The notes under the pieces: generated by a model
The model's input: the letters and a program-made list of their open reading frames with translations, nothing else
Told to the model about the DNA's origin: nothing
The model's database searches: none
From: Plantago ovata
Taxonomy: Eukaryota; Streptophyta; Magnoliopsida; Lamiales; Plantaginaceae
Length of the DNA: 64,000 nucleotides
Direction of reading: 5' to 3'
Assembly: GCA_028274465.1 (NCBI GenBank)
Contig: CM051457.1
Location: 96,037,982-96,101,981 of the forward strand
Program-made: the position numbers and the translations under genes
In this document: positions 11,601 to 23,152 of the stretch, one piece after another
How positions within the stretch are numbered: the stretch's first letter is position 1
Layout of the letters: the number at the start of each line of letters is the position of its first letter

Positions 11601-12040
11601 TCAGCGTTATAGGGTTGACAGAGTTCCAGATTAAGCTCCGCTGATACTTTGGGGACTATATATTCGAGAGCTGCTGCGATATCTTCTTCGTGTGGCTGGC
11701 CAGAGGTGAAAATCTGCTGGAAGTAATTCACTGCAACTCTTCCCATTCCCGCATCATCTGTTATGAACTGGTTTTTCTCATTCTTTAACCCCATGATTTC
11801 GTTTTTGGCCCTTCTCTTGGAGGCTTGGGCATGGAAGAATCGAGTATTGCGGTCTCCTTCAAACCAGTCCCTATAAACAGGGGAGAGAGATCTTCAACGG
11901 AAGGAGTCATATCACTCATACGAGGAGGGGAGAAGAAGAAGGAGTTTGAGAAGAGAAGGGGGAGAGGCGGCGGAGCCGCTAGATGCCGCATGAACAGGGG
12001 AGAGGCGGCGAGATCTCGATCTGAGAGGCGGCGATCTTTT
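8644..12040 (-). mobile_element. LINE (L1-type), internally deleted, with 15 bp target duplication
   Basis: The minus-strand 3' end is a poly(A), seen as a T run from 8645. The element is bracketed by gatgctgttgtcaat (8629-8643) and gatcctgttgtcaat (12041-12055), a 15 bp target-site duplication with one mismatch. The minus-strand start carries a C-rich leader and a short ORF1-like start (MSDMTPSVEDLS) that runs directly into the segment just before RT. Most of ORF1 and the whole endonuclease domain are therefore missing. RT, zinc-binding and RNase H regions remain open. Confidence 0.9.
8825..11868 (-). CDS. LINE ORF2 remainder: RT, zf-RVT and RNase H
   Basis: This is a long uninterrupted frame of about 1000 codons. 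Its first in-frame Met is at 11794, but homology begins earlier at 11868 with YRDWFEGDRNTRFFHA, the linker before RT. RT motifs in order are AFIPGRLITDN, KLDLSKAYDRVEW, IRQGDPLSPYLF and LLFADDTM, with the catalytic Asp pair intact. A zf-RVT region follows (IRHFLWRTLHNILPV...CEVCETESETILHIL). A C-terminal RNase H comes last, with INFDAVV, TAELMAAK and LEGDAL. The apurinic endonuclease needed to nick the target is absent, so the copy cannot be autonomous. The open frame and clear target duplication suggest a fairly young insertion. Confidence 0.88.
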
Positions 12041-12055
12041 GATCCTGTTGTCAAT

Positions 12056-13581
12056 TGAGCTGGTAGTAACATACAATTTCATATTAATCTATGAACCAAA
12101 TTTTATAAGCTGACATTGTCTATGTTTGGAAAATTTGGACACTTGAAATTTCATAACTGTATAATTAAAACTTATTGTATGTCCGTTTAAATATAGACTA
12201 CAAATCTGATTGCCCATTGATCTGTTAGTTGAACGAGATTGCTATGAATAGGATTACAAATAGGATACTAAAATTACGCATGCTGTTACACGGTTTTAAA
12301 ATTTCCCTTGCAAATAGCATTCATATATCCATTTCATGTATATATAATTTATATATAGAACTAGAAATACCTTGCAAATATTAATTTGATTAAAGATCAT
12401 TTGTTTTGTTCTAATTCATCATTCCAAACCAGGTGTAGGTGTATGTGGTAAAATATCTTATTCTTATTCACCACTTGCTTTAAATCTAAGATTGATGGCT
12501 AACCATGAACGTTTCTTCCTTTCAGACCTTCCAACTCAGATTGCCTACTCTTCAGCTATCCACTCTGTATGTGCGTTTGAATCATTTACTTAGTCCAGGT
12601 ATGAAATTCCTCGACTACATACCTCAATAAACATTGCAAAAGATGATTACACAAGACAATGAAATAAAAATCCACTAGAATAAGAAAACTCAACTCCATA
12701 CTACACCTTTCCATTCCTAAAGTTACGAGAAAAGTAACAAAATATGATAGAACTAGAGTTCTGAACCCATTGTTTATCCGTCCCTGAAGTTGCCTAGATT
12801 TCATAGCAATCATAATAATCCTGGATTTCGTCCATTGGCTACACCCGAGATATTTCTGCATGCGAATTGCCTTCGTCAAGGCAATCAAGAAATCTTATAT
12901 CGCTACGCCATGGTAAGCTATATAACTTTAGTCGGTAACATGTTATATAGATTACCTACTATAGATATAGTTTTTACTAATAAATATTTTTTGTTGCATA
13001 CTAATTACTTCATACAGTGGGCAAGTCCATCTCGCACATGAATATCCTGAAAGGGCCATGTCTTCCGGACACGAAGAGTCAGATTAGTTGGATTGTATCT
13101 TCCAAATCTTGCATCCAACTGACCATGGCATTAGGGAAATTGGCACTATTAAACTGTTATCCTACGGTACAACGTAACTACACAATGAGTCACATGTCAC
13201 CTACTAATTAGTTAAAATTTGACGGGACAGTAGCATAGATTTCTTTTTGATGGTATTTATTGATAATTTAGACAAATGATTGTACTCGACCTCACTATTT
13301 CGTGTACATCTCTATAAATAGAATAGAGACATTTACAAAAGTTTCACATCATAAGCCTATTAACAATTACAAGGAGAATTAATTAGACAAGATTATTTGG
13401 TAACAATATTGATCTCAATTGGTTTGGTAAAATGCACACATCATATTTGGATCCAACAATAGAATAAGTAGTACCCATACAATCATATTCTGACCCAAAC
13501 CCATATCGTACCGTAAGTGCTAGGACACAAAATGGGTACAAGTGTTTTTATAATCAGAATCCTAAATGGGTCCTAAACAGG

Positions 13582-13582
<1 letters not shown>
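12056..13582. other. Non-coding AT-rich stretch
   Basis: Only short frames without recognisable protein features occur on either strand. I see no RNA gene and no terminal repeats. Confidence 0.5.
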
Positions 13583-13665
<83 letters not shown>

Positions 13666-13697
13666 ATATGTGTATATGTATATGTATATATATATGT
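13583..13697. repeat. AT microsatellite
   Basis: A run of about 35 AT dinucleotides is followed by TATATG/TGTATA variants. The frame that spans it (a poly Tyr-Ile peptide) is a by-product of the repeat. Confidence 0.95.
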
Positions 13698-13899
13698 GGA
13701 TTTGGAGTTGGACTAACTAAGAATTCAATAAAAGTTACTAGAGTAAATGGTTCCAGGTAGGGCCGAAACGGATCAGATCAAAAATACATTATGTCGAGTA
13801 TCATATATAAAAGTTCGGGTTTTATGTGATTCTTCTATGATATTATAGATGAACGGTCGTATGCAACATGCTTATTCCATCATAATTTCATATTCTTAT

Positions 13900-14950
13900 G
13901 TGATACTATATACATATGAATCGTGTTCAACGGGTTCATTCAACAATTATTTAGAACATTAAATATGTTCGACGGATGACAGATCTATTTTGCAATAATT
14001 TTGAACAATAATCATGTATGTTGGGTCTATTTTGCAATATTTCAAAACATTAACTGCGTTCGACAGTTCTATTTCACCATAGTTCTGAATACTAACTAAT
14101 CACGACGGGCCGTCTATTCAACAATCATTTAGAAGACTACATGTGTTCGGCGAATTAATTCCGTAAACTTTACACCACTAATTGTGGTTGACGGGCCAAA
14201 TGCATAGTTTAGAAGCTAACTACGTCGACGACTGTGTTTCGGCTATAGTTTTGATTACTAATTGCATTCCACGTGTGTATTACGCAATAGATTAGAACGC
14301 TAAATGCGTTCGACTGGTGTATGCCGCAAAACTTTAGAATATTATTTGCGTTCTAATGTGCTATATGCACTTTATGATTACGTTTTGTTGGATCGGTACA
14401 ATATCATGTGTGCAAAGTTTTGCCAGGTGTTGTTATGTGCTAACTGCTAAGTGATTTTTTATACAAACTGTGTTTGACAGGCCTATTTGCAATAGTTTTA
14501 AAACACTAACTGGGTTCCACAAGTGTTGTATTACGCAGTAGTTTGGAACACTAGCTACGTTCGACGGGTAGTTTAGAACACAAATTGCATTCGGCAGGTA
14601 TCTCTATGCACTTCATCTGCTTATGTTTGAATGGGTCGGTACAATTCATGTGTAAAAAATTTTCAGGTGTATTATGTGCTAATTGTTAAGTTATTTTCCG
14701 CTCTAACTACGTTCGACGGGTCTATTTCACAATAGTTTAAAACACTAACTATATTCCACGGGTGTATTGCTCAATAACTTAGAGCACTAACTACACGTTC
14801 GACAGGTCTTTTCCGTAACAGTTTAGAGTACTAATTAAATTCAAGGGTGTATGCATTCCATCCACTTATGGTCTGTCATGCATAAGTACAATATCATGTG
14901 TAAAACTCAGCCAAGTATTATTATGTGCCAACTGCTAAGTTAATTTCTAC
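13900..14950. repeat. Degenerate tandem repeat with higher-order structure
   Basis: Diverged units of roughly 43-60 bp share a core like 'gttcgacgggtctatt' plus 'caatagtttagaacactaact'. Superimposed is a longer period: a block of about 100 bp ('gcacttcat...ggtacaat...catgtgt...ttatgtgctaactgctaagt') recurs near 14362, 14608 and 14850, about 245 bp apart. No coding potential. It looks like an old local satellite. Confidence 0.7.
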
Positions 14951-15544
14951 ATTACTCCAAAACTTAATTTTCTTCCTTTACCTACTTTGTAATTTATCAG
15001 AAAGCCCTTGAATTGAAATATTCGTTTGATAGAACATTTGACTTTTAAAAAAAATCACAAACAACTAAAATTACGTTGACATTTAGTCTCTATTCATGTA
15101 TCTCATAGTCATATTAGTAAATCACGGCTATTATATGTATTTCAAATTACAAAGTAGTATACGCTTTTTGGTAAGTACAACATATTTACAATTATTATCC
15201 ATGATGGTCCAAATGATTATTGTGGGAGTATTTGTTACATTTTTTTTTCCTTTATTTTACTTTTTCTTTTTTAACGATTATGCTGAAAATTTTATTTTTA
15301 CCATACTTTATCAGTGTGTCATTGTAATTTTATTGATTTACTATTAATCACCGTTATACATATATATCAAATTTTTTTCTTAAATTAAATTAAATATGTT
15401 ATTTTAGAGATCCGTCGGTTACCGACGGGTAAATAACTAGTTTAGCTGAGGTTGAAAAAATTCCTTGGGTCTGCCCTGAGTGTTACAGTCTAATTAAATA
15501 GGTTTTTTGTAGTGAGAGATTTTGATCTCACATCTAGGAGTGAC
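14951..15544. other. Non-coding stretch
   Basis: Very AT-rich sequence with a T-rich frame (15096-15347) of hydrophobic low-complexity residues that I do not accept as a gene. A small palindrome 'ccgtcggttaccgacgg' lies at about 15409-15425, and 'ttttttgtagtg' near 15503 resembles a CACTA end without other support. Confidence 0.4.
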
Positions 15545-15793
15545 TCATTTGTCCCAGTTATTTATTTACATTTGTATTTGTTGACTTTTTTGTACCCCGT
15601 TTGACCTCCGTTTACACCTAAACTTTAATGAAAAATTTATTTATGAAAGTATCTTATGAAAAAATAGTGTCTCTACTTTTAGTATATAATTTCATTAATT
15701 ATTTGTTTGTTAAAATTTAAGATTTATTAGAGACCAAACGGGTTACTAAAAAGTCAACAAAATAAACGTAAAGAAATGACCGAGCAAAAGTCT
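15545..15793. mobile_element. Degenerate Stowaway-like MITE
   Basis: The ends are imperfect inverted repeats of about 45 bp: the left arm runs from 'gtcccagttatttatttac' through 'ttgttgactttttt', and the right arm has 'aaaaagtcaacaaaataaac' and 'gtaaagaaatgaccgagc'. The interior is AT-rich and non-coding. A TA target duplication is not clear, so the exact ends are approximate. Confidence 0.55.
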
Positions 15794-16069
15794 CTGATAC
15801 AATGTTATAATTAGTTCCAAATTTCAAACTCACATCATAAGGTTGAAATTTTTAATTGAGCGCAAAGTCTCATAAGAGACCGTCTCTTTTTAACTTATAC
15901 AGAGACCGAACTAATATGCAATTTACCAGTTGCATTCAAAATTCGCGGATCCAGATTGACCCGATTAAGTAATATCGGGTTATAACCAAAACGCACACCA
16001 AACACACACTAAATTGTGTAAACCAGATCTGAAAATCACGCTTCTTTCTATCTCTTTCTACCTTCTTTT

Positions 16070-16635
16070 TGTTAAAAACCGAGTTTATCTAATACTTGTG
16101 TATTATTGAATTGAAGGAATGAAAAGTTACAGAAGAACCCTAAACTAAGCCCCTTTTTATAGTTGAATAAAAGGGTTAATTAAAACTTGAACAATAATGC
16201 AAGAAAATAAGAAGATAATTACAAACCTATATGATACAACTAATGTACTACTGAATTTCTCTCCAAGAACCATCATCCTGCCGTTGGATTTGATCCGGTG
16301 GCTATGCTTCGCCGGGTACGCTCTGTTTCTGCCTCTGTACTATGAATAGTACTGTTCTTGATCTGCTGTGATGGTGTTGATACACCACACGATTTATGCC
16401 GCCCTTCCTCCCTCTCTCCTCGTCTTGAGTTTGTCTCGTCAGTGCGCGTTCTCTTCTTCGCACGTAAGCACAGTACTGCACGTGTTCTGTTCTCACTGGA
16501 TTTCCCTTTCTTTATTTCTACTTCAGTCCTTGCAATATTGCCGCCTTCTTCTTCGACCTCTATAGATTCAAATTCTTTGCAACGACTTACATTACCAATT
16601 TCATTATTGGTCCTTCTTGATTCCAAGGTTTTCCA
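16070..16635 (-). repeat. 3' LTR of the copia element
   Basis: A 566 bp direct repeat of 21343-21904. On the minus strand it begins 'tggaaaacc' directly after the polypurine tract and ends 'ggtttttaaca'. The RNase H frame reads on into it. Confidence 0.9.
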
Positions 16636-18592
16636 ATATTCCCCCTCAAGAGGAACGTATATATTCTTTACATTCATCTTGACTAATGCTTCCAATAAGC
16701 TTGCAGAAGGTACTGCCTTTGTGAAAATATTTGCAAGTTGTCTCCTTGTAGGTATATAAGCTAACTCGATTATGTGTTGATCGATTTTCTCTCTTGTAAA
16801 ATGGCAATAAAATTCTATGTGTTTCGTTCTTTCATGAAACATAGGATTTTTGGTTAAATATATTGCAGATTGATTGTCACATAAAAGGGTGATTGGCTTG
16901 TCTGTTCTAATGTTGAAATCTTTCAACAATGCTTTTAGCCAAATGATTTCACAGGATGTATGTGACACTACTCTATATTCTGCTTCTGTGCTTGACTTGC
17001 TCACAGTGATTTGTTTCTTTGATTTCCAGCTAACAAGTGCATCTCCTATGAAGATACAATAGCCTGTTGTTGATCTTCTTGAGAAAGGACATCTAGCAAA
17101 GTCTGAATCACTATATGCTGTTAACTTCATGTCTTTATTTGAGGAGAAGAAGAGTCCTAAACCAATGTCTGCTTTGATATATTTTATCAAGCGTAGAACT
17201 CCATCTAGATGGTCTTGACATGGTTTTTCCATGAATTGACTAAAAATTCCAACTGCATAATTAATATCTGGTCTTGTAATTGACAAGTAAATCAATTTTC
17301 CAACTAATTTTCTGTAAAAAGTTGGGTTCTTGAGTTGTCTAGATGAATCTTTTTCATAATTGACATTCTGTTCTATTGGCATTACTACTGGTTTGCAACC
17401 AAGTAAGCCAGCTGCTTGTATGATTTCTGATGCATATTTTCTCTGGGAAACATGGATCCCAGTTTTGTTTCTTGCTATCGCCAATCCCAAAAAAATATTT
17501 GAGATTGCCAAGGTCTCTGATTTTAAACTTATGTTTAAGTTGTTCTCTTATTTGTGAGATAGCTTGTAAATCTTTTCCTCCCACCAAGATATCATCAACA
17601 TATACAAGAATGTATATTGATTTCTCATCTTGATGTCTGTAAAATAGTGAATATTCACTTTTAGATTGTATGAATCTAATGGAAAATAAGAAATTTGACA
17701 ATTTTGAATTCCAATGTCTAGAGGCTTGCTTAAGTCCATAGATTGATTTCTGCAATTTACAGACTAAATTATGTGTATTTTCCCCCTCAATTGCAAGACC
17801 TGGTGGTAGTTTCATATAAATATTTTCTTCTAATTCTCCATAGACAAAAGCATTATGCACATCTAACTGAATTAGGTGCCAATCTTGTTTAGCTGCCAGT
17901 GTTAGAAAGACTTTTACAGAAGTTAATTTTGCTACAGGACTAAATGTTTCAGTATAGTCTATTCCATATTGTTGTGTGTAGCCTTTGGCTACTAGTCTGT
18001 CTGTATGCTTGTCAATCTCTCCTTGAGAATTGAGTTTAGTTTTAAAAACAAACTTGCAGCCTATTGGCACCACATCTTTTGGTTCCTGTACAATACTCCA
18101 AGTCTTATTACTGATTAAAGCTTGCAGTTCCTCTTTGATTGCTGTCTTCCAGTGTGGTTGAGTGATAGCTTGCTCATAAGATTCTGGTTCATGAATCAGA
18201 GCAAGATTAATTGAGTATTTCCTATGTTTAGGACCTAATTTGTCATAACTCAAATATCCTGAAATTGGATGTTGAGTGTGTATTTTACTTGCAAAAACTG
18301 AATATGTCTTAGCTCGGTGATGAAAGATATCTAAATGAGAAGGCAACCTTCTATCTCTGGTTGATCTTCTTAACTGTTGTTCTACAGTCTTATCCCTTGT
18401 TGGACTATTTATCACTTGTGTTCTTAGAGGAGAATTTGGGATTCTTTCTATTTGCTCCTGTACATTAGAACTTTGTGTTCTAATGTTTTCATTTTCTTGT
18501 GGCATAGGAATGTTCCTTGCTGGTGTAGCCTGAGGACTCTCAGGTTCAATTTCTTCTTCTTCTATGGAAGGAGAATTCTCTTGTGTAGACAC
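16273..18592 (-). pseudogene. copia reverse transcriptase and RNase H
   Basis: RT runs in frame 18592-17354 with 'WKTAIKEELQALISN', 'QLDVHNAFVYGELEE' and the intact catalytic box YVDDILVGG. A one-base shift at an A run (about 17487-17493) moves the reading to frame 17511-16273. That frame carries the RT end (GLAIARNKTGIHVSQRKYA) and RNase H with YSDSDFARC, SSTEAEYR and LLCDNQSAIY. Apart from this shift the domain is well kept. The C-terminal tail runs into the 3' LTR. Confidence 0.9.
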
Positions 18593-18846
18593 AAAAACAT
18601 CATTCTCTTCTTCATGTGACTGTATTATTGCAGCATCTCTATTGAGAGTGAAGTATTCTGGTGTGTGAACTTGTATTTCCTCACTGGAACCTTGTGTTGT
18701 ACAGTAAGGGAATACTGTTTCTATAAATTTTTACATTTCTTGAAATGATAATCATTCTTCTTTCTAGATCAAAGAGTTTATACCCTTTTGTCTGAGAAGG
18801 AAAACCAAGGAGCACACATTTGTGTGTTCTAGAATCCAATTTTGTT

Positions 18847-19975
18847 CTATTTATATTTTCTGATGCTGAAAAGCATAGACATCCAAAAGTTCTTATACTT
18901 GTATAAGTCTAGTAATCTTCCATACAGAATCTCATATGGTGTCTTATTATTTAAAACTGGAGTAGGAGTTTTGTTGATTAGATATGCAGCAGTTAACACT
19001 GCATCTCCCCAAAAACATTTAGACAATTTTGATTGAAATAAGAGTGCTCTTGCCACATTGAGCAAATGTTGGTGTTTTCTTTCCACCACTCCATTTTGCT
19101 GTGGTGTGTATGCACAAGTTTTCTGATGAATGATTCCATTTAGTGACATACAATCGGGCATATGGAATTCCATTCCATTGTCTGTCCGAATAATCTTAAC
19201 TTTCTTGTTTAATTGATTTTCAATTAGTTTGACAAATTGAGTTAGAGCAGCTTTTGTTTCTACTTTCTGTTTTAGCAGATATATCCAAGTAAATCTACTG
19301 CAATCATCTACGATGGTTAGAAAGTAGTGTTGTTTACTTAGAGTTGCAGCGGAGTATGGACCCCAAAGATCACAATGCAAAATATTTAAAACTGAATCTG
19401 AAGTTTTATTACTTAATGGAAAAGGAAGAAATCCTAGACATACTAGGGTGCCCTAATCTAAAATGACAAAGATGGTTGTCAACAGCTGCAGCTGGACTTG
19501 TCTTATTCTTGACACTGTTCTGCGAACAGGAATTGGCAACGACCTTAAGATCTGATACTTCCTTCATTAGGTAGAGACCATTTGTAGCTCTAACCTTCCC
19601 AATTTTGATCCATGGTGGATTCAAGGTAGAGTTTCTCTGCAATATATGACAAATGTTTTCAGCAAACATGAACATAACATTGTTGTCTTTACATATCTTA
19701 TTTATAGACATTAGATTTACTTCAAAAGATGGAACACATAAGACATCTTTCAAAATAAACTTGTCTGCAACATGTATATCTCCAATACTTGTGATTGGAG
19801 CTTGTGTTAAGTTTGGCAATCTTACAGAATCTTCAACTTTCCTTACATTACTAGTATAATATTTATCAGTGCAGACTATATGGTCACTTGCACCAGAATC
19901 CAGAATCCATTTCTTATATGGTTCTTTATTTAAAATTAAATAATCAGTTTTAGAGATAATACATGCATGATTCAC
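18847..19975 (-). pseudogene. copia protease and integrase
   Basis: Frame 19975-19409 has the retropepsin motif WILDSGASDHIVC and the zinc-binding pre-integrase segment 'HLCHFRLGHPSMSR'. Frame 19380-18847 has the integrase core with 'MHCDLWGPYS', 'IIRTDNGMEF' and 'NGVVERKHQHLLN', giving the D, D and E residues. The domain ends in the typical 'LINKTPTPVL...PYEILYG' segment. A stop near 19409 and a frameshift after 18890 interrupt it. Confidence 0.88.
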
Positions 19976-20185
19976 CTCATCTTCTTTCTTTCCATCCTTG
20001 TGACTTGTTGAAGAACTTGCACCATGCTAACCAGAGTTAACAGCATTTTCAGAATTTCCTTTCTGATACATCCCCACCAGTTGTTGAAATTATTCATTAG
20101 TCATTGAGACACCCACATTTCCACCATTTGAAACAGCAGCTGCAGCAGTATAACCTCCAAAAGAACCAGTCTGATTTCCATGGAA

Positions 20186-21216
20186 CTAAGTAGCATGTGA
20201 GCTTGAACCATGATTGTAACCGCCACGGGCACTACCAAAGTTTCCTCTACCGCCTCTTCCACCTCTTCTGCGGCCTCTCTGACCCCTTCCACCTATGGTT
20301 CCTCCTTCAAAGGGCTCTTTGTTTGGATAGCCATGAACCTTATAGCAAGTGCCAAGTGTATGGTTGGTGAAATTGGGACAGTTGGGACAATAGAGTTTTC
20401 TTCTAGATTCTTTATTTTCATAGCCAACATGCATGGCATAGATTTCATGGGTGTGGTGGTGGTAGTTATTTCTGGCTTCTCTCTGGCTTTCTTCTTGAAG
20501 GACAAGGTAGTAGGCTGTGTCAATATCTGGTTTGGGTTGTTGAATGATTATCTGGCCTCTGACCATATCAAAACTGTCATTAAGACCCATGAGAAAGGTG
20601 AAAATATTGTTAACCTCATTGTTTTTCTCTAAGGTCTTATAGAAATTGCAAGTTGTCTTGCCACAACAACAATTGGGACTGGTCTATAGTCACCAAGTTT
20701 CTCCCAAAGTGAACTCATATCTGTGAAGTAGTCCTGAACAGAACCTTCTCCTTGATACATTGAGGAGAGCTCTCTTTGCAAATGATAAATAGCGACATCA
20801 TTGGGCTTTGAGACCCAAGCTTTTCTTGCTGTCTTAGCATATAGAATAGTACTTTTGATTTCTGGAGAAACTGAGTTCATGACCCAAGAGAGAATGATGG
20901 TATTGCATCTTAGCCAAGCCTTTTTGACAACCTTTTCAGCTTTGTCGTCTGGCTCAGTGATGGTGCCATCGACAAAACCTACTTTGTTTCTCAGCTGTAA
21001 AGACATTGTGAAAGCTTTGGACAAAGTATGGAAGTTGCTTTTAGTGAGAAGTGGAGTAACAGATCCAGTGGTGGAGTTTTCTGTTTGGAGAATAAAGTAT
21101 GGGCTATATGGATCCTCATGTTCATGCACAACTGGGGATTCCTTGTCATTCTTGGATAAGACCTCATCATTCTTGGATGAGTCATCCTTATCATTCTTTT
21201 GGGTGGGGTTCACCAT
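20186..21216 (-). pseudogene. gag: copia gag
   Basis: The first frame (21216-20629) begins with ATG and holds a plant copia capsid (YSPYFILQTENS, LSSMYQGEGSVQDYFTDM). A frameshift moves the reading to 20590-20186, which contains a nucleocapsid-like CPNCPNFTNHTLGTCYKVHG motif and a Gly/Arg-rich tail (GGRGQRGRRRGGRGGRG). The Cys-His spacing with 'CYKVHGYP' is typical of the Ale/Retrofit-like branch of copia. Broken by one frameshift. Confidence 0.85.
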
Positions 21217-21342
21217 GATTTCAGAAGTGAAGAAAAACTAAGATTGAAAAAGAGAAAATAGAGAATCTTATAAGAACTAATCTTTCTTGGATGAACAGAA
21301 AGACATTGAGCATTAGGATCGCAACCTAGGCTCTAGATGCCA

Positions 21343-21904
21343 TGTTAAAAACCGAGTTTATCTAATACTTGTGTATTATTGAATTGAAGGAATGAAAAGT
21401 TACAGAAGAACCCTAAACTAAGCCCCTTTTTATAGTTGAATAAAAGGGCTAAAACTTGAACAATAATGCAAGAAAATAAGAAGATAATTACAAACCTATA
21501 TGATACAGCTAATGTACTACTGAATTTCTCTCCAAGAAACCATCATCCTGCCGTTGGATTTGATCCGGTGGTTATGCTTCGCCGGGTACGCTCTGTTTCT
21601 GCCTCTATACTATAAATAGTACTCTTCTTGATCTTCTGTGATGGTGTTGATACACCACACGATTTATGTCGCCCTTCCTCCCGCGCGCTCTCCTCGTCTT
21701 GGGTTCGTCTCTTCAGTGCGTGTTCTCTTTAGCACGTAAGCACACTGCACGTGTTCCGTTCTCACTGGATTTTCCTTTCTTTATTTCTACTTCAGTCCTT
21801 GCAATATTGCCGCCTTCTTCTTCGACCTCTATAGATTCAAATTCTTTGCAACGACTTACATTACCCATTTCATTATTGGTCCTTCTTGATTCCAAGGTTT
21901 TCCA
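21343..21904 (-). repeat. 5' LTR of the copia element
   Basis: A 562 bp LTR, transcribed on the minus strand, followed by the primer-binding site at about 21329-21342. Differences from the other LTR include a small indel near 21450 and an indel cluster near 21680-21750. Its outer edge lies about 20 bp from the ARP6-like fragment, which runs on the opposite strand. Confidence 0.9.
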
Positions 21905-21924
21905 ATACTTTCTCTCTCTACCCT

Positions 21925-22340
21925 TTCGTTTCTCCTTGGCCCTCTTCACTCTTCCTTCAATCCAGCGCCATGTCGGCGATTTCGTCTTCGAGGAGTTCAA
22001 TTTTAGGGATTTGTATGTTGCTGATTCGCTTTTACGAGGTGTCCAGAAGGCATATGGGATGGTGTCCAAGACTCAGTGTAGTTTGGTAGTGGATTGTGGG
22101 TTCAATTCTACTCATGCCGCTCCGGTTATTCAGAATTTCACGCTTAATGATGATGTGAAGATGATGGATTCTGAGGGTAAGGCGTTGACGAATTATCTTA
22201 ATTAAGGAGTTGGTTAGTTACATTGAGTGTTAATGTCATGGATGAGAGCTTTATTATAGATGATGTTAAGAAGCTGTGTTTCGTTTCCCTTAATGTTTGG
22301 AGGGACCTTGATATTGTCAGGTGATTCAATCTTACTAGTA
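21925..22340 (+). pseudogene. ACTIN-RELATED PROTEIN 6-like gene fragment
   Basis: The frame reads FTLPSIQRHVGDFVFEEFNF, then GVQKAYGMVSKTQCSLVVDC and STHAAPVIQNFTLN, followed by GKALTNYL. These match the middle of plant ARP6, an actin-fold subunit of the SWR1 complex that deposits histone H2A.Z. A stop at about 22203 is followed, in another frame, by 'NVMDESFIIDDVKKLCFVSL', the next part of the same protein. The similarity ends at 'attgtcag' before 'gtgattc', which looks like an exon end and splice donor. It is a genomic gene piece, not a cDNA copy, and cannot encode a full protein. Family assignment rests on remembered motifs. Confidence 0.8.
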
Positions 22341-23152
22341 GTATTGTATTAATTTTGATTCAACACTTGTTGTCGTATATTGTGATCTCTGAACCCTTTT
22401 ATTTAGATAAGCTGGATGTAATTGTGTAATTGTTTTTGTTGCAGTTGTTTGTGGTAGGGTATTTGTCTATGTTATTATGTTCTTAGGTATATTGTCTATG
22501 TACATTTGTATATTGTCTATATTCTTAACTTATGGTGGTGAATCAGAGGTGTTTAATTTGATTTGGAGGAATTTGGAGATGTTTACGATGTAGGAGTCAT
22601 AATTATTACCTATGTTTGAGATCAAAGATTGAGGAGTAAAGAACATAGGGTATTTATGGAATAAGATAGGGTATTTGTGGAATAAGATTGGCTATCGGGA
22701 GTCTCTTTGTTGGATACTTCGCCAAAGTGTGACCTGTTAGCCCATAAGTCAGGGGACGAAGCGGCTCTTGCTCACCCGACACGATCGTACGAGGGTTCAA
22801 TTCAACCAGATCTTACGGGGAGAACAAGAATTGGGGAGTATTTTCTTAATTTGATGTATCTTGAATCAAGTTTGGTAGTAGTAGTTACTATTAGCAGCAG
22901 TTAGTAGTAGGAGTTAGTAGTAGCAACACTAGTTAGTAGTAGTAGTAGGAGGAGGTAGGAATAGTAGTAGAATTGGAGTTAGTAGTAGCAGCACTAGTTA
23001 GTAGATTTTTGCCTATAACATATGGTATTTAGTTGACATCATAGGAGAGAAATATATGGAGTTCTTTTTTTTTTTTTAACGATTTAGCTTCTATACTATT
23101 ATCAGTTTTAGTAGTAATAGTAGTAGTAGTAGTAAGTAGTAGCAGTATAGTA
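22341..23152. repeat. Non-coding region with TAG/GTA microsatellites
   Basis: The 22540-22620 segment ('ggaatttgga...taggagtcataattatta') recurs near 23470-23520. Imperfect TAG trinucleotide runs occur at about 22875-22990 and 23110-23150. Phrases such as 'gaacatagggtatttg' are repeated here and near 23890. I see no gene. Confidence 0.6.

Larger units (their letters stand above)
16070..21904 (-). mobile_element. Ty1/copia element with both LTRs
   Basis: Two direct LTRs (16070-16635 and 21343-21904) start 'tgttaaaaaccg' and end 'ggttttcca' on the plus strand. On the minus strand the 5' LTR (21904-21343) is followed by a primer site 'tggcatctagagcc', a variant of the methionine-tRNA complement. 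The 3' LTR is preceded by a polypurine tract near 16640-16650 (minus 'cttgagggggaa'). Coding order is gag, protease, integrase, RT, RNase H. The LTRs differ at roughly 15-20 sites by eye, so insertion is not very recent. No matching 5 bp target duplication is seen. Confidence 0.92.

Noticed and set aside
13566-13760. Poly Tyr-Ile reading frame
   Set aside because: It is the translation of the AT microsatellite.
15096-15347. Hydrophobic 83-codon frame
   Set aside because: Low-complexity Phe/Ile/Leu text from a T-rich stretch.
15498-15515. CACTA terminus 'ttttttgtagtg'
   Set aside because: No partner end, no TAGCGACGGAT array and no target duplication.
22707-22904. Small frame 'LDTSPKCDLLAHKSGDEAALA'
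   Set aside because: No family recognised, no conserved neighbour and a short length; not enough to call a gene.
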